From Streptomyces sp. yr375 (GTDB taxonomy: Bacteria; Actinomycetota; Actinomycetes; Streptomycetales; Streptomycetaceae): a stretch of 64,000 nucleotides of DNA. Location of the stretch: assembly GCF_900110755.1 (NCBI RefSeq), contig NZ_FOFF01000018.1, forward strand, positions 1 to 64,000, given 5' to 3'. Shown here one piece after another: positions 1-8,074 of the stretch (position 1 is the first letter of the stretch; each line of letters opens with the position of its first letter). The position numbers and the translations under genes were made by a program. Below the pieces are notes generated by a model, which saw only the letters and a program-made list of their open reading frames with translations, was not told where the DNA came from and made no database searches.

Positions 1-49
1 CCCCCACCCACCCGCTGGGGGCGCCGCTCTAAGCGCCGGTCGGGTGTCT

Positions 50-126
50 GCCTTTCAGCCCGTCCGGCGTTTGAGGACGAGGCCCCTTAAGGGCCGAAGC
101 GGGGGTCTGGGGGCGGCAGCCCCCAG
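50..126. repeat. Streptomyces-type intergenic repeat with terminator-like hairpin
   Basis: The block begins with TTTCAGCCCGTCCGGCGTTT at 52 and ends in a perfect stem of CTGGGGGC (107-114) and GCCCCCAG (119-126) with a GGCA loop. A palindrome CCCTTAAGGG lies at 84-93. Closely similar blocks are, from memory, common between genes in Streptomyces genomes. It lies just past the 3' end of the minus-strand kinase gene and could end its transcript. Bases 1-49 hold nothing else that I recognise. Confidence 0.6.
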
Positions 127-174
127 GGCAAGGATGGGAATGGGTAGGGGCGGCGGGGGCGAAAAACCCCACCC

Positions 175-1620
175 TCAAACCCCCTCCACCCGCCAGGGCA
201 ACTCCGCAGTCACCCGAGTAGGCCCCCCCACCGGCGAATCCACCACCAGAACCCCATCCACCGCATCCAACCGCCCCGCAAGCCCAGCCAACCCCGACCC
301 TGACCCTGAACCCATCCCCGACCCCGCCCCTGACCCCACCCCCGACTCCAACCCCGGCCCCCCGCCGGAGGCCCCCGCTCCACCCACCCCGTCATCCACA
401 ACCTCCACCAACAACCGCTCCCCCACCCGCCACACATCCACCGAAGCCGACCGAGCCCCACTGTGCTTACTGACGTTCTGCAACAACTCCGAGACGGTGA
501 AGTACGCGATCCCCTCGATCGCCGCCGCCGGCCGCTCCACCAGATCCACCTCCACCCGCACCGGCACCACACACCGCGAAGCCACCGCCGACAACGCCGC
601 ATCCAGCCCCCGGTCCGTCAACACCGCCGGATGAATCCCGCGAGCCAGATCCCGCAACTCCTGCAACGCCGTCTTCACCTCACCGTGCGCCTGGTCCACC
701 ATCCGCGCCGCCGCCCGCGGATCCTCCCGCAGTTTCTCCTTCGCCAGCCCCAGATCCATCGCCAGCGCCACCAACCGCGCCTGCGCCCCGTCATGCAGAT
801 CACGCTCGATACGCCGCAGATCAGCGGCCGCCGTGTCCACCACGACCCCCCGGTCCGACTCCAGCTCCACCACCCGCGCCCCCAGCGACGACGGCCCGAG
901 CAGCCCGCGCACCAGCAGCCGGTCCACCGTCGTCAGCGCCCGCACGATCCACGGCGTGGCCAACGTGATCAACAGCCCCACCAACGCCGTCACGGCGATC
1001 TCGAACGGGTTGTCGAGGTAGACGCTGTGGTGCTGGTCGCCGTATAGCTGAAGCCCGCCCTGACCGCCGTACATCGGGAAGACCCAGAACCACAGCGGAT
1101 ACGTCAGCATGCTCCAGCCGAACGACCACACGGTCACGGCGACGCAGAAGGAGAACACCGCCCACGGGAACTGCAGCACCGCGTACAGCACGTTCCGCCA
1201 CGACGTGCCGCTCTTCAGAACGGCGCCCATCCACGCCATCGGACCCCCGCCCGCCCGCACCCGCAGCGGCTCGGGGTCGGCGACCTCCAGCCCGAGCAGC
1301 CCGCGCGCCCGCGCCCGCTCCAGCGCCCCGAAGCCCCGGCAGGCGGCCAGCCCCGCCGCCAGCACCGGGATGCCGAGGAACGTCACCAGCAGCCCCGCGC
1401 CCAGCGACAGCATCGTGACCGCGAAGCAGAACAGCACGACGCCGATCGGCAGACCGAGCAGGACGTAGAGAAGCTCACCCCAGTGGCGCGCCGCGAACGG
1501 CTCCCGCACCCCCGCAGGCAACCGACGCGCCCGCCCGCCCGCAGGCCGACGCCGGTCAAACTCGCCGTAGCACTGCTCGTACTCCCCGTACTCCCCGTAC
1601 TCCCCGTACTGCGTGGCCAT
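175..1620 (-). CDS. Membrane sensor histidine kinase (NarL/DesK-type dimerisation domain), paralogue 1
   Basis: This 481-residue protein has an N-terminal 'putative sensor' membrane domain with two pairs of hydrophobic segments (about residues 45-95 and 140-235). A HisKA_3 helix follows with the phospho-acceptor His276 in ERDLHDGAQ, then a HATPase_c domain whose N box VSELLQNVSKH contains Asn382. It should autophosphorylate and pass phosphate to a NarL-type response regulator, which is probably encoded beyond the left edge. It is a paralogue of the kinase upstream on the same strand. Two oddities are visible: GEY triplet repeats at the N terminus and a Gly/Ser-rich insertion of roughly 25 residues inside the ATPase domain. 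ATG at 1620 is the only obvious start. Confidence 0.9.
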   Translation of the reverse strand: MATQYGEYGEYGEYEQCYGEFDRRRPAGGRARRLPAGVREPFAARHWGELLYVLLGLPIGVVLFCFAVTMLSLGAGLLVTFLGIPVLAAGLAACRGFGALERARARGLLGLEVADPEPLRVRAGGGPMAWMGAVLKSGTSWRNVLYAVLQFPWAVFSFCVAVTVWSFGWSMLTYPLWFWVFPMYGGQGGLQLYGDQHHSVYLDNPFEIAVTALVGLLITLATPWIVRALTTVDRLLVRGLLGPSSLGARVVELESDRGVVVDTAAADLRRIERDLHDGAQARLVALAMDLGLAKEKLREDPRAAARMVDQAHGEVKTALQELRDLARGIHPAVLTDRGLDAALSAVASRCVVPVRVEVDLVERPAAAIEGIAYFTVSELLQNVSKHSGARSASVDVWRVGERLLVEVVDDGVGGAGASGGGPGLESGVGSGAGSGMGSGSGSGLAGLAGRLDAVDGVLVVDSPVGGPTRVTAELPWRVEGV

Positions 1621-1800
1621 CGACGCCGCCCGTTCTACTCATCCACTCGTCGGTCCCTGCTCATCTCGGAGCGGAGCTGTCAATCGATACCCCCAACCCT
1701 CCTAGGGGCAGACCACGAGGACCATGCGGTCCGTCGGCCTCTCGAAAGGGGGGTTTTCCCTACCTCACCCCTCACGCTCACCGGACCTCACCCCCCACGC

Positions 1801-3138
1801 TCACCGGCTCGAACCCTCCCCGGCCCCCCGATCCCGCCAGGGCAGTTCCGCGGTCACCGTCGTGGGACCCCCCACCGGCGACGCCACGACGAAGATCCCG
1901 TCGACGGCGTCCAGCCGCTCCGCCAGCCCCCGCAACCCCGACCCGCCGTCGAGCCGCGCCCCGCCCCGGCCGTCGTCCGCCACCTGGACGAGCAGCCGGT
2001 CGTCCGTACGCCACACGTCGACCGAAGCCGACCGCGCCCCGCTGTGCTTGCTGACGTTCTGCAGCAGCTCGGAGACGGTGAAGTAGGCGATGCCCTCGAT
2101 GGCCTGCGCCGGTCGGGACGGCAGATCGGCGGTCACCTTCACCGGCACCGTGCAACGCGAGGCCACCGAGGACAGCGCCGCATCCAGCCCCCGATCGGTC
2201 AGGACGGCCGGATGGATCCCGCGCGCGAGGTCCCGCAACTCCTGCAACGCGAGCTTCACCTCACCGTGCGCCTCCTCCACCATCGCCGCCACGACGTCGT
2301 CGGCCTGCCCCTCCAGCAACTTCTCCTTCGCCAGCCCCAGCCCCATCGCCAGATTCACCAGCCGGGCCTGCGCCCCGTCGTGCAGATCACGCTCGATACG
2401 CCGCAGATCGGCCGCCGCCGTGTCCACCACGACCCCCCGGTCCGACTCCAGCTCCGCGATCCGCCGCTCCAACTCGTCGGAGGGGGACAGCAGCCCCCGC
2501 ACCAACGCCCGGTCCACGTTGGTCAGCCCGCGCGCCAGGAACGGCAGCACCGGCCACAGCACGAACAGCGACGGGACGACCACACCGAACGTCAGCACCC
2601 CCCACGGCAGCCGGACCAGGTCGTACAGCACCGCGCGCCAGGCCACCGGATCCTTCAGCATCAGCCACATCCGCTGCACGAGACCGCCCGCCCTGCGCAG
2701 CGGCAACGGGCTCGGCTCGTCGATCCGCACCCCGAGCAGCCGACGCGCCCGCGCCCGCTCGAACCGCCCCATCAGCCGCGCCCCGGCCAACCCGAGCGCC
2801 AGCAACGGGAACCCGACCACGGTGACGGTCATCGCCGCCCCCGTGACGATCACCGCCATCACATAGGTGAACCCGATCAACGACATCGGCAGATTCAGCA
2901 GCAGATGCGCGATCTCCTTCCACGTCTGCGCGTCGTAGGCGAAACGAACGGCAGGCGGCCGATCACCACCGAAGGAGGAAGAGGCGGAGGAAGACGAGAC
3001 CGAAGACGAGAACGAAGAGGAGGGCGAAGAGGAGGGCGAAGACGAGAACGAAGGGGAGGAAGAAGGAGAGGCAGAGGGAGACGAAAGTGGCCGAGAAGAG
3101 GAGGATGGCTGAGAGGAGGAGGCCTGGGAACCGGTCAT
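1801..3138 (-). CDS. Membrane sensor histidine kinase, paralogue 2
   Basis: This is a 445-residue kinase with the same architecture as its downstream neighbour: sensor membrane domain, HisKA_3 with His253 in ERDLHDGAQ, and HATPase_c with VSELLQNVSKHSGA and a DDGRGGA G-box. Residues 5-57 are an almost pure Ser/Pro tract before the conserved domain begins at VRFAYDAQTWKEIAHLLLNL. The start is set at ATG 3138; an in-frame ATG at 3183 would add 15 residues without a better ribosome site. It is separated by 180 bp from the second kinase and divergent from the nuo operon, so the pair may sense envelope or respiratory state. That role is inference; no ligand is predictable. Confidence 0.88.
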   Translation of the reverse strand: MTGSQASSSQPSSSSRPLSSPSASPSSSPSFSSSPSSSPSSSFSSSVSSSSASSSFGGDRPPAVRFAYDAQTWKEIAHLLLNLPMSLIGFTYVMAVIVTGAAMTVTVVGFPLLALGLAGARLMGRFERARARRLLGVRIDEPSPLPLRRAGGLVQRMWLMLKDPVAWRAVLYDLVRLPWGVLTFGVVVPSLFVLWPVLPFLARGLTNVDRALVRGLLSPSDELERRIAELESDRGVVVDTAAADLRRIERDLHDGAQARLVNLAMGLGLAKEKLLEGQADDVVAAMVEEAHGEVKLALQELRDLARGIHPAVLTDRGLDAALSSVASRCTVPVKVTADLPSRPAQAIEGIAYFTVSELLQNVSKHSGARSASVDVWRTDDRLLVQVADDGRGGARLDGGSGLRGLAERLDAVDGIFVVASPVGGPTTVTAELPWRDRGAGEGSSR

Positions 3139-3240
3139 ATGGGCTAGCGTGCCGCCCCGCACGCCACCGCGCCATGAGGTCACCCGCCTCCCTCCCCTGG
3201 GGAAAACCCCCGTACCGAACCGGGAGGCGTGACGGGCTGC

Positions 3241-3268
3241 TTACCGCCCCTTTATCAGGGCCTAGACT
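3241..3268 (+). promoter_or_regulatory. Candidate promoter for the nuo operon
   Basis: TTACCG at 3241-3246 and TAGACT at 3263-3268 are separated by 16 bp, about 70 bp before the nuoA start and after the divergent kinase gene. The -10 fits the vegetative Streptomyces consensus TANNNT well, while the -35 is weak. Confidence 0.4.
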
Positions 3269-3284
3269 CCCGTCCGTACAGATC

Positions 3285-3320
3285 GTCGAAGACACCGAGG
3301 TTGTCGAAGACGCTGAGGTC
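3285..3320 (+). repeat. Tandem 18-bp direct repeat in the nuoA leader
   Basis: Two adjacent 18-bp copies, each beginning GTCGAAGAC, differ at four positions. They lie between the putative -10 element and the nuoA ribosome binding site, a place where an operator or leader element could act. No known regulator motif was recognised. Confidence 0.6.
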
Positions 3321-3339
3321 AGGGAGCAAGGGGGCGGAC

Positions 3340-3735
3340 GTGCGGGAACCGACCGTCGAAGTCGCGGCGGACTACTTCCAGTCCTATTCCGTCGTCGGAC
3401 TGCTCGCCGCCGTCGGCGTGCTGTTCGTCGCCGTCGCCTTCGGCGCGGGACGCCTGCTGCGCCCGGTGGTCCCCACCCCCGAGAAGCTCCTGACGTACGA
3501 GTGCGGCGTCGACCCGGTCGGCGAGGGCTGGGCCCATACCCAGGTCCGCTACTACGTCTACGCCTTCCTCTACGTGATCTTCGCCGTCGACTCGATCTTC
3601 CTCTTCCCCTGGGCGACGGTGTTCGCCCGAGACGGATACGGCGCGACGACGCTCGTAGAGATGTTCATCTTCCTCGGCTTCCTGACCGTGGGCCTGCTGT
3701 ACGCATACAAGAAGGGCGTCCTGACATGGACGTGA
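3340..3735 (+). CDS. nuoA: NADH-quinone oxidoreductase subunit A, second (partial) complex
   Basis: This 131-residue small membrane subunit of complex I has three transmembrane segments and the family signature KLLTYECGVDPVG followed by RYYVYAFLYVIFAVD. GTG 3340 is chosen because a GGGGG-type ribosome site lies 5-10 bp upstream and the in-frame upstream extension has no family similarity. It opens the operon and overlaps nuoB by 10 bp. It sits at the membrane junction near the quinone site in conventional complex I. In S. coelicolor the corresponding gene belongs to the additional nuo cluster at about SCO4599, not the complete 14-gene operon. Confidence 0.92.
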   Translation: MREPTVEVAADYFQSYSVVGLLAAVGVLFVAVAFGAGRLLRPVVPTPEKLLTYECGVDPVGEGWAHTQVRYYVYAFLYVIFAVDSIFLFPWATVFARDGYGATTLVEMFIFLGFLTVGLLYAYKKGVLTWT

Positions 3736-4406
3736 CCCCAGAAGCGACTTCCGAGGCCGTGGCTTCCTCGGAAGCAACGCCCGCCGAGCCGGTGCTGCTG
3801 CCCGAGCCGAAGCGCCTGGGCGTCCTGTCCCGCCTCGCCCCCGAACCGATGAAGGTGGTCCTGAACTGGGGCCGCCGCTACTCGCTCTGGGTCTTCAACT
3901 TCGGCCTCGCCTGCTGCGCGATCGAGTTCATCGCCGCGTCGATGGCCCGCCACGACTTCATCCGCCTCGGCGTGATCCCGTTCGCGCCCGGCCCCCGCCA
4001 GGCCGACCTGATGGTCGTCTCCGGCACGGTCACGGACAAGATGGCCCCGGCCGTGAAACGCCTCTACGAGCAGATGCCCGAGCCGAAGTACGTCATCTCC
4101 TTCGGTGCGTGCAGCAACTGCGGCGGCCCCTACTGGGACTCCTACTCCGTCACCAAGGGCGTCGACCAGATCATCCCGGTGGACGTCTACGTACCGGGCT
4201 GCCCCCCACGCCCGGAGGCGCTGCTCCAGGGCATCCTCAAACTCCAGGAAAAGATCGCCCGAGAGTCCCTGAACGAGCGCTACGCCCCCACCACGCCCCG
4301 CCCGTCAACAGCGGCACTACAGAGCGCCCTGGTACAACCACCCCCAGCCGAATCGTCTCCGTCTCTGTCTCCGTCTCCGTCGGCACCGGGGGAGGAGGGC
4401 CGATGA
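3726..4406 (+). CDS. nuoB: NADH-quinone oxidoreductase subunit B (N2 cluster subunit)
   Basis: This 226-residue subunit carries the complete ligand set for the tetranuclear N2 Fe-S cluster: Cys63-Cys64 in LACCAIEF, Cys129 in GACSNCGG and Cys159 in PGCPPRPEAL. It should therefore be redox competent. In complex I it sits at the base of the peripheral arm and hands electrons to quinone together with NuoD, which this operon does not encode. The N terminus (about 35 residues) and the C terminus after KIARESLNERY are longer than in E. coli and rich in Ser/Pro/Ala. Its stop overlaps the nuoC start in an ATGA arrangement. Confidence 0.93.
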   Translation: MDVTPEATSEAVASSEATPAEPVLLPEPKRLGVLSRLAPEPMKVVLNWGRRYSLWVFNFGLACCAIEFIAASMARHDFIRLGVIPFAPGPRQADLMVVSGTVTDKMAPAVKRLYEQMPEPKYVISFGACSNCGGPYWDSYSVTKGVDQIIPVDVYVPGCPPRPEALLQGILKLQEKIARESLNERYAPTTPRPSTAALQSALVQPPPAESSPSLSPSPSAPGEEGR

Positions 4407-5866
4407 CCACGATCGGCTGGCTCCCCGCCCCCGCCGAGGACCTCTTCGGCCCCGACACCACGGCCGAGGAGTCGTACGACGTCCTGACGGTCGACGTCCC
4501 CCCGACCTCCTGGACCGCCGCCCTGCGCGTCGCCCGCGACCGCCTGACCTGCACCTACTTCGACTGGCTGAGCGCGGTCGACGAACCCGGCACAGGCTTC
4601 CGCGTCTCGGCCCACGTCGTGGCCCTGTCCCCGGTCCGCCGCCTCCTTCTTCGTACGACGATCCCGCACGAGGCACCTTCCCTCGCCTCCGCCGTCGACG
4701 TCTACGCAGGCGCCGCCTGGCACGAACGCGAGACGCACGAAATGTTCGGCGTCACCTTCGACGGCCACCCCGCCCTGAACCACCTCCTCCTCCCGGACAC
4801 CTTCGAAGGCCACCCCCTGCGCAAGGACTTCGTCCTGGCCGCCCGCGTAGCCAAGGCCTGGCCCGGCGCAAAGGAACCCGGCGAGTCCGAGCACGGCGGC
4901 CCCAAACGCCGCCAAATGCTCCCCCCAGGAGTCCCCGACCCCAACGAATGGGGCCCCCTGAAGGGTCAACTCCCCCCCGCCCCAACCCGCCCCACCCGAG
5001 CAACCCCAGCCGACCGCCCGTCCCGCCGCACACCATCACCCCAGCCCCCAACAACAACGACCCCACCCTCGGGAACCCCGGCCACCCCCCGCCGCACCCG
5101 AAGCGCAACCGCAGGCTCAGCATCACAACGAACGACGCCCACCGAGCCGACGCCCCCGCAGCCCCCGGCAGGCCCCCGCCGCGCCCGAAGCGCAGCCGCA
5201 GGCTCAGCATCACAACGAACACCAGCCACGGACCCCGCAGCTACCGAGGAAGCCGGCCAGGCCGGAAAGACTGGGCAAGCCGGGCAACCCGATGACGTCG
5301 CAGGAGCCGAGCCCGCCACGGACGCGAAGCGGACCGCTCCCGAGCCGACCCCGCAGCCCCCAGCGCCCCCGCGCCGCGCGCGCAGCGCCTCCCAGGGCTC
5401 GGCCTCCCAGCACACCCAGCCCCCGACGACCTCCCCCGACACCCCCACGCCCCCTCGAAGCGCCGACGCCCCGTGGCACCACGCCCGCCCAGCCTTCGAC
5501 GAGCCGAAACCGGACTCGGAGCCGGAGCCGAAACCGGACTCGGAGCCGGAGCCGGAGTCGGTACCCGAACCGAGTGAGCAGCCCGAGCCGGAGCCAAAGC
5601 CGGAGCCGAAGCCCGGGCCCGCATCGGAAGCCCAGCCCAAGCCGCCCCCGCACCGGACCACGCCCGAGCAGCCGGCCACAGCCAAGAAGCCGTCGCCCAC
5701 CGAAGGCACGGACGCCACGGACGCCACGGACGGCACCGAAGACCCGGCCGCCCCCGACACGGACCGCGCCCCCGACACGGACACCGCCCCCAACGACCCC
5801 GCAGCCCCCGGCCACCCCGCCCCCAACCGCCCCACCCCCAACGACCCCCCAGGAGGCCCGCAGTGA
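4403..5866 (+). CDS. nuoC: NADH-quinone oxidoreductase subunit C with a long disordered C-terminal tail
   Basis: Residues 1 to about 185 form a normal NuoC (30-kDa subunit) domain, with WHERETHEMFGVTFDGHP and LLLPDTFEGHPLRKDF as family marks. The remaining 300 residues are low complexity: three copies of a PRRxRSAxxGSASQ motif near nt 5090, 5177 and 5370, then a Glu-Pro-Lys stretch and an Asp/Thr/Pro stretch. The total of 487 residues is about twice the usual NuoC length. The reading frame stays open and ends in GTGA overlap with nuoH, and Streptomyces codon bias continues, so the tail is probably translated. NuoC normally docks the peripheral arm beside NuoD, which is missing here. Confidence 0.88.
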   Translation: MTTIGWLPAPAEDLFGPDTTAEESYDVLTVDVPPTSWTAALRVARDRLTCTYFDWLSAVDEPGTGFRVSAHVVALSPVRRLLLRTTIPHEAPSLASAVDVYAGAAWHERETHEMFGVTFDGHPALNHLLLPDTFEGHPLRKDFVLAARVAKAWPGAKEPGESEHGGPKRRQMLPPGVPDPNEWGPLKGQLPPAPTRPTRATPADRPSRRTPSPQPPTTTTPPSGTPATPRRTRSATAGSASQRTTPTEPTPPQPPAGPRRARSAAAGSASQRTPATDPAATEEAGQAGKTGQAGQPDDVAGAEPATDAKRTAPEPTPQPPAPPRRARSASQGSASQHTQPPTTSPDTPTPPRSADAPWHHARPAFDEPKPDSEPEPKPDSEPEPESVPEPSEQPEPEPKPEPKPGPASEAQPKPPPHRTTPEQPATAKKPSPTEGTDATDATDGTEDPAAPDTDRAPDTDTAPNDPAAPGHPAPNRPTPNDPPGGPQ

Positions 5867-6831
5867 ACGACGCTCTCGACGTCGCCCTGCGACTCCTGGT
5901 GGTCCTCGTCGTCTTCCTCACCTTCCCCCTGATCGTCGGTCAGGCCGAGCACAAGGTGATGGCCCACATGCAGGGCCGCCTGGGTCCGATGTACGCGGGC
6001 GGCTTCCACGGCTGGGCCCAACTCGTCGCGGACGGTGTGAAGTTCGCGCAGAAGGAGGACATCGTCCCCGCGGGCGCGGACCGCCGTATCTTCCAACTCG
6101 CCCCTGCCGTAGCCCTCCTCCCGTATCTCCTCGTCCTCCTCGCCATCCCCATCGGCCCGGGCGAGGGCGCCGTCGGCCAAGTCGTGGACGCGGGCATCTT
6201 CTTCGTGCTCGCCGTGATGGGCGTCGGTGTCCTCGGCTCTCTCATGGCCGGCTGGGCCAGTGCCAACAAGTTCTCCCTCCTCGGCGGACTGCGCACCGCC
6301 GCTCAACTCCTCGCCTACGAACTTCCGATGCTGCTCACGGCCGCCTCGGTCGCGATGGCGGCCGGCACGGTCTCCCTGCCCGGCATCGTCGACGCCTTCC
6401 AGTGGTGGTGGCTGCCCTGGCAGATCACCGGCGCGATCGTCTTCTTCGTCGCCGGCCTCGCCGAACTCCAGCGCCCGCCCTTCGACATGCCCGTCGCCGA
6501 CACGGAGATCATCTTCGGCGCGTACACCGAGTACACCGGTCTGCGTTTCGCCCTCTTCCTCCTCGCCGAGTACGCCGGAATCGTCGTCCTGTGCGGCCTG
6601 ACCACCGTCCTCTTCCTGGGCGGCTGGCACGGCCCCTGGGGCGCAGACGGCCTCGGCTGGGTCTGGACCCTCCTCAAGTCGGCCGTCCTCGCCTTCGTCG
6701 TGATCTGGCTCCGCGTCACCTACCCCCGGCTGCGCGAGGACCAGCTCCAGAAGTTCTCCTGGACCCTCCTCGTCCCCCTCTCCCTCGCCCAGATCGCCGT
6801 CACCGGCGTCGTCAAGGTGGTGATCCAGTAA
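5863..6831 (+). CDS. nuoH: NADH-quinone oxidoreductase subunit H (quinone-site membrane subunit)
   Basis: This 322-residue protein has about eight transmembrane helices. Family signatures are AEHKVMAHMQGRLGP near the N terminus, AQLLAYELPMLL, and AELQRPPFDMPVADTEI with GAYTEYTGLRF. NuoH forms the quinone chamber at the junction of the membrane and peripheral arms. GTG 5863 overlaps the nuoC stop, implying translational coupling. All main loops of the family are present, so nothing in the sequence suggests decay. Confidence 0.95.
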   Translation: MNDALDVALRLLVVLVVFLTFPLIVGQAEHKVMAHMQGRLGPMYAGGFHGWAQLVADGVKFAQKEDIVPAGADRRIFQLAPAVALLPYLLVLLAIPIGPGEGAVGQVVDAGIFFVLAVMGVGVLGSLMAGWASANKFSLLGGLRTAAQLLAYELPMLLTAASVAMAAGTVSLPGIVDAFQWWWLPWQITGAIVFFVAGLAELQRPPFDMPVADTEIIFGAYTEYTGLRFALFLLAEYAGIVVLCGLTTVLFLGGWHGPWGADGLGWVWTLLKSAVLAFVVIWLRVTYPRLREDQLQKFSWTLLVPLSLAQIAVTGVVKVVIQ

Positions 6832-6833
6832 CC

Positions 6834-7394
6834 ATGGCCCCCCTTCCCGGTAGTGGCCTCGCCAAAGGCCTGGCCGTCACCCTTCGTACGATGACGCGCA
6901 AGTCCGTCACCGCGCAGTACCCGGACGCCCAGCCCGACCTCCCGCCCCGCTCCCGAGGCGTGATCGGCCTGTTCGAGGAGAACTGCACGGTCTGCATGCT
7001 GTGCGCCCGTGAGTGCCCCGACTGGTGCATCTACATCGACTCCCACAAGGAGACGGTCCCGCCCGCCGCCCCGGGTGGCCGCGAGCGCAGCCGCAACGTC
7101 CTCGACCGCTTCGCCATCGACTTCGCCCTGTGCATGTACTGCGGTATCTGCATCGAGGTCTGTCCTTTCGACGCCCTGTTCTGGTCCCCGGAGTTCGAGT
7201 ACGCCGAGACCGACATCCACGAACTCACCCACGAACGCGACAAGCTCCGCGAGTGGATGTGGACGGTCCCGGCTCCGCCCGCCCTCGACCCCGCCGCCGA
7301 GGAGCCGAAGGAGATCGCCGCCGCCCGCAAGACGGCCGAGAAGCTGGCGGCGGCCAAGGCCGAGCCGGACGAAGCCCAGGGAGGATCATCGTGA
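6834..7394 (+). CDS. nuoI: NADH-quinone oxidoreductase subunit I (2x 4Fe-4S ferredoxin-like)
   Basis: This 186-residue subunit has two complete ferredoxin motifs, CTVCMLCARECP and CMYCGICIEVCP, which bind the N6a and N6b clusters that feed NuoB in complex I. ATG 6834 lies two bases after the nuoH stop. The last 40 residues are charged and helical-looking (KEIAAARKTAEKLAAAKAE), beyond the core fold. With NuoB it gives the operon three Fe-S centres but no gene for an NADH- or NuoG-type electron input module. Confidence 0.94.
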   Translation: MAPLPGSGLAKGLAVTLRTMTRKSVTAQYPDAQPDLPPRSRGVIGLFEENCTVCMLCARECPDWCIYIDSHKETVPPAAPGGRERSRNVLDRFAIDFALCMYCGICIEVCPFDALFWSPEFEYAETDIHELTHERDKLREWMWTVPAPPALDPAAEEPKEIAAARKTAEKLAAAKAEPDEAQGGSS

Positions 7395-8074
7395 CCCTCG
7401 CTCAGGCACCCCACGGCTTCCTCTCCCCGACCGGCGTGGAGATCGCCTTCCTCCTCGTCGGCCTGGTCACCTTCGGCGCCGCCCTCGTCACCGTCACCAC
7501 CAGGCAACTGGTGCACGCCGCCCTGTGGCTCGTGGTCGCCCTCGGCGGCCTCGCCGTCGAGTACCTCCTGCTCACCGCCGAGTTCATCGCCTGGGTGCAG
7601 GTCCTCATCTATGTCGGTTCCGTCGTCGTGCTCCTCCTCTTCGGTCTGATGCTCACCAAGGCCCCCATCGGCCGCTCCCCGGACGCGGACTCCGGCAACC
7701 GCTGGGCCGCCCTCACGGTCGCCGTCGCCGCGGCCGCCGCCCTGGTCTGGGTGGTCGTCGACGCCTTCCGAGCCACCTGGATCGACCTGGACGGCCCCGC
7801 CGCCGGCTCCACCGAGGTCACCGGAGCGAGCCTCTTCCAGCACTGGGTCCTCCCCTTCGAGGCCCTCTCCGTCCTCCTCCTCGCGGCACTGGTCGGCGCG
7901 ATCGTCCTGTCCCGCAAGGCGAAGGCGGAGCCGAGCTCTCCCCCCTTGAACTCCCGAACCACCACCAAGAGTTCCCCGCCGATCACAGAGAGTTCCGAAA
8001 TTTTTGGGAACTCCTCCGCCGCCCCGGATCCGGAACCCGGGAAGAAGCCGGCCGAGCAGGAAGGCGCCCGCTGA
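7391..8074 (+). CDS. nuoJ: NADH-quinone oxidoreductase subunit J
   Basis: This 227-residue membrane subunit has five predicted helices. The family region VEYLLLTAEFIAWVQVLIYVG contains the conserved helix 3. GTG 7391 overlaps the nuoI stop. About 55 C-terminal residues after the last helix (AIVLSRKAKAEPSS onward) are hydrophilic, Ser/Pro-rich and not part of the core family. NuoJ contributes to the proton channel next to NuoK in conventional complex I. Confidence 0.93.
   Translation: MTLAQAPHGFLSPTGVEIAFLLVGLVTFGAALVTVTTRQLVHAALWLVVALGGLAVEYLLLTAEFIAWVQVLIYVGSVVVLLLFGLMLTKAPIGRSPDADSGNRWAALTVAVAAAAALVWVVVDAFRATWIDLDGPAAGSTEVTGASLFQHWVLPFEALSVLLLAALVGAIVLSRKAKAEPSSPPLNSRTTTKSSPPITESSEIFGNSSAAPDPEPGKKPAEQEGAR

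Noticed and set aside
1621..1800. TTGACA on the minus strand before the first kinase as a promoter
   Set aside because: The hexamer is perfect, but no TANNNT-like -10 follows at 16-19 bp.
1483..3147. Long plus-strand open frame over the second kinase gene
   Set aside because: The translation is Arg/Pro/His-rich noise, while the minus strand encodes a complete kinase.
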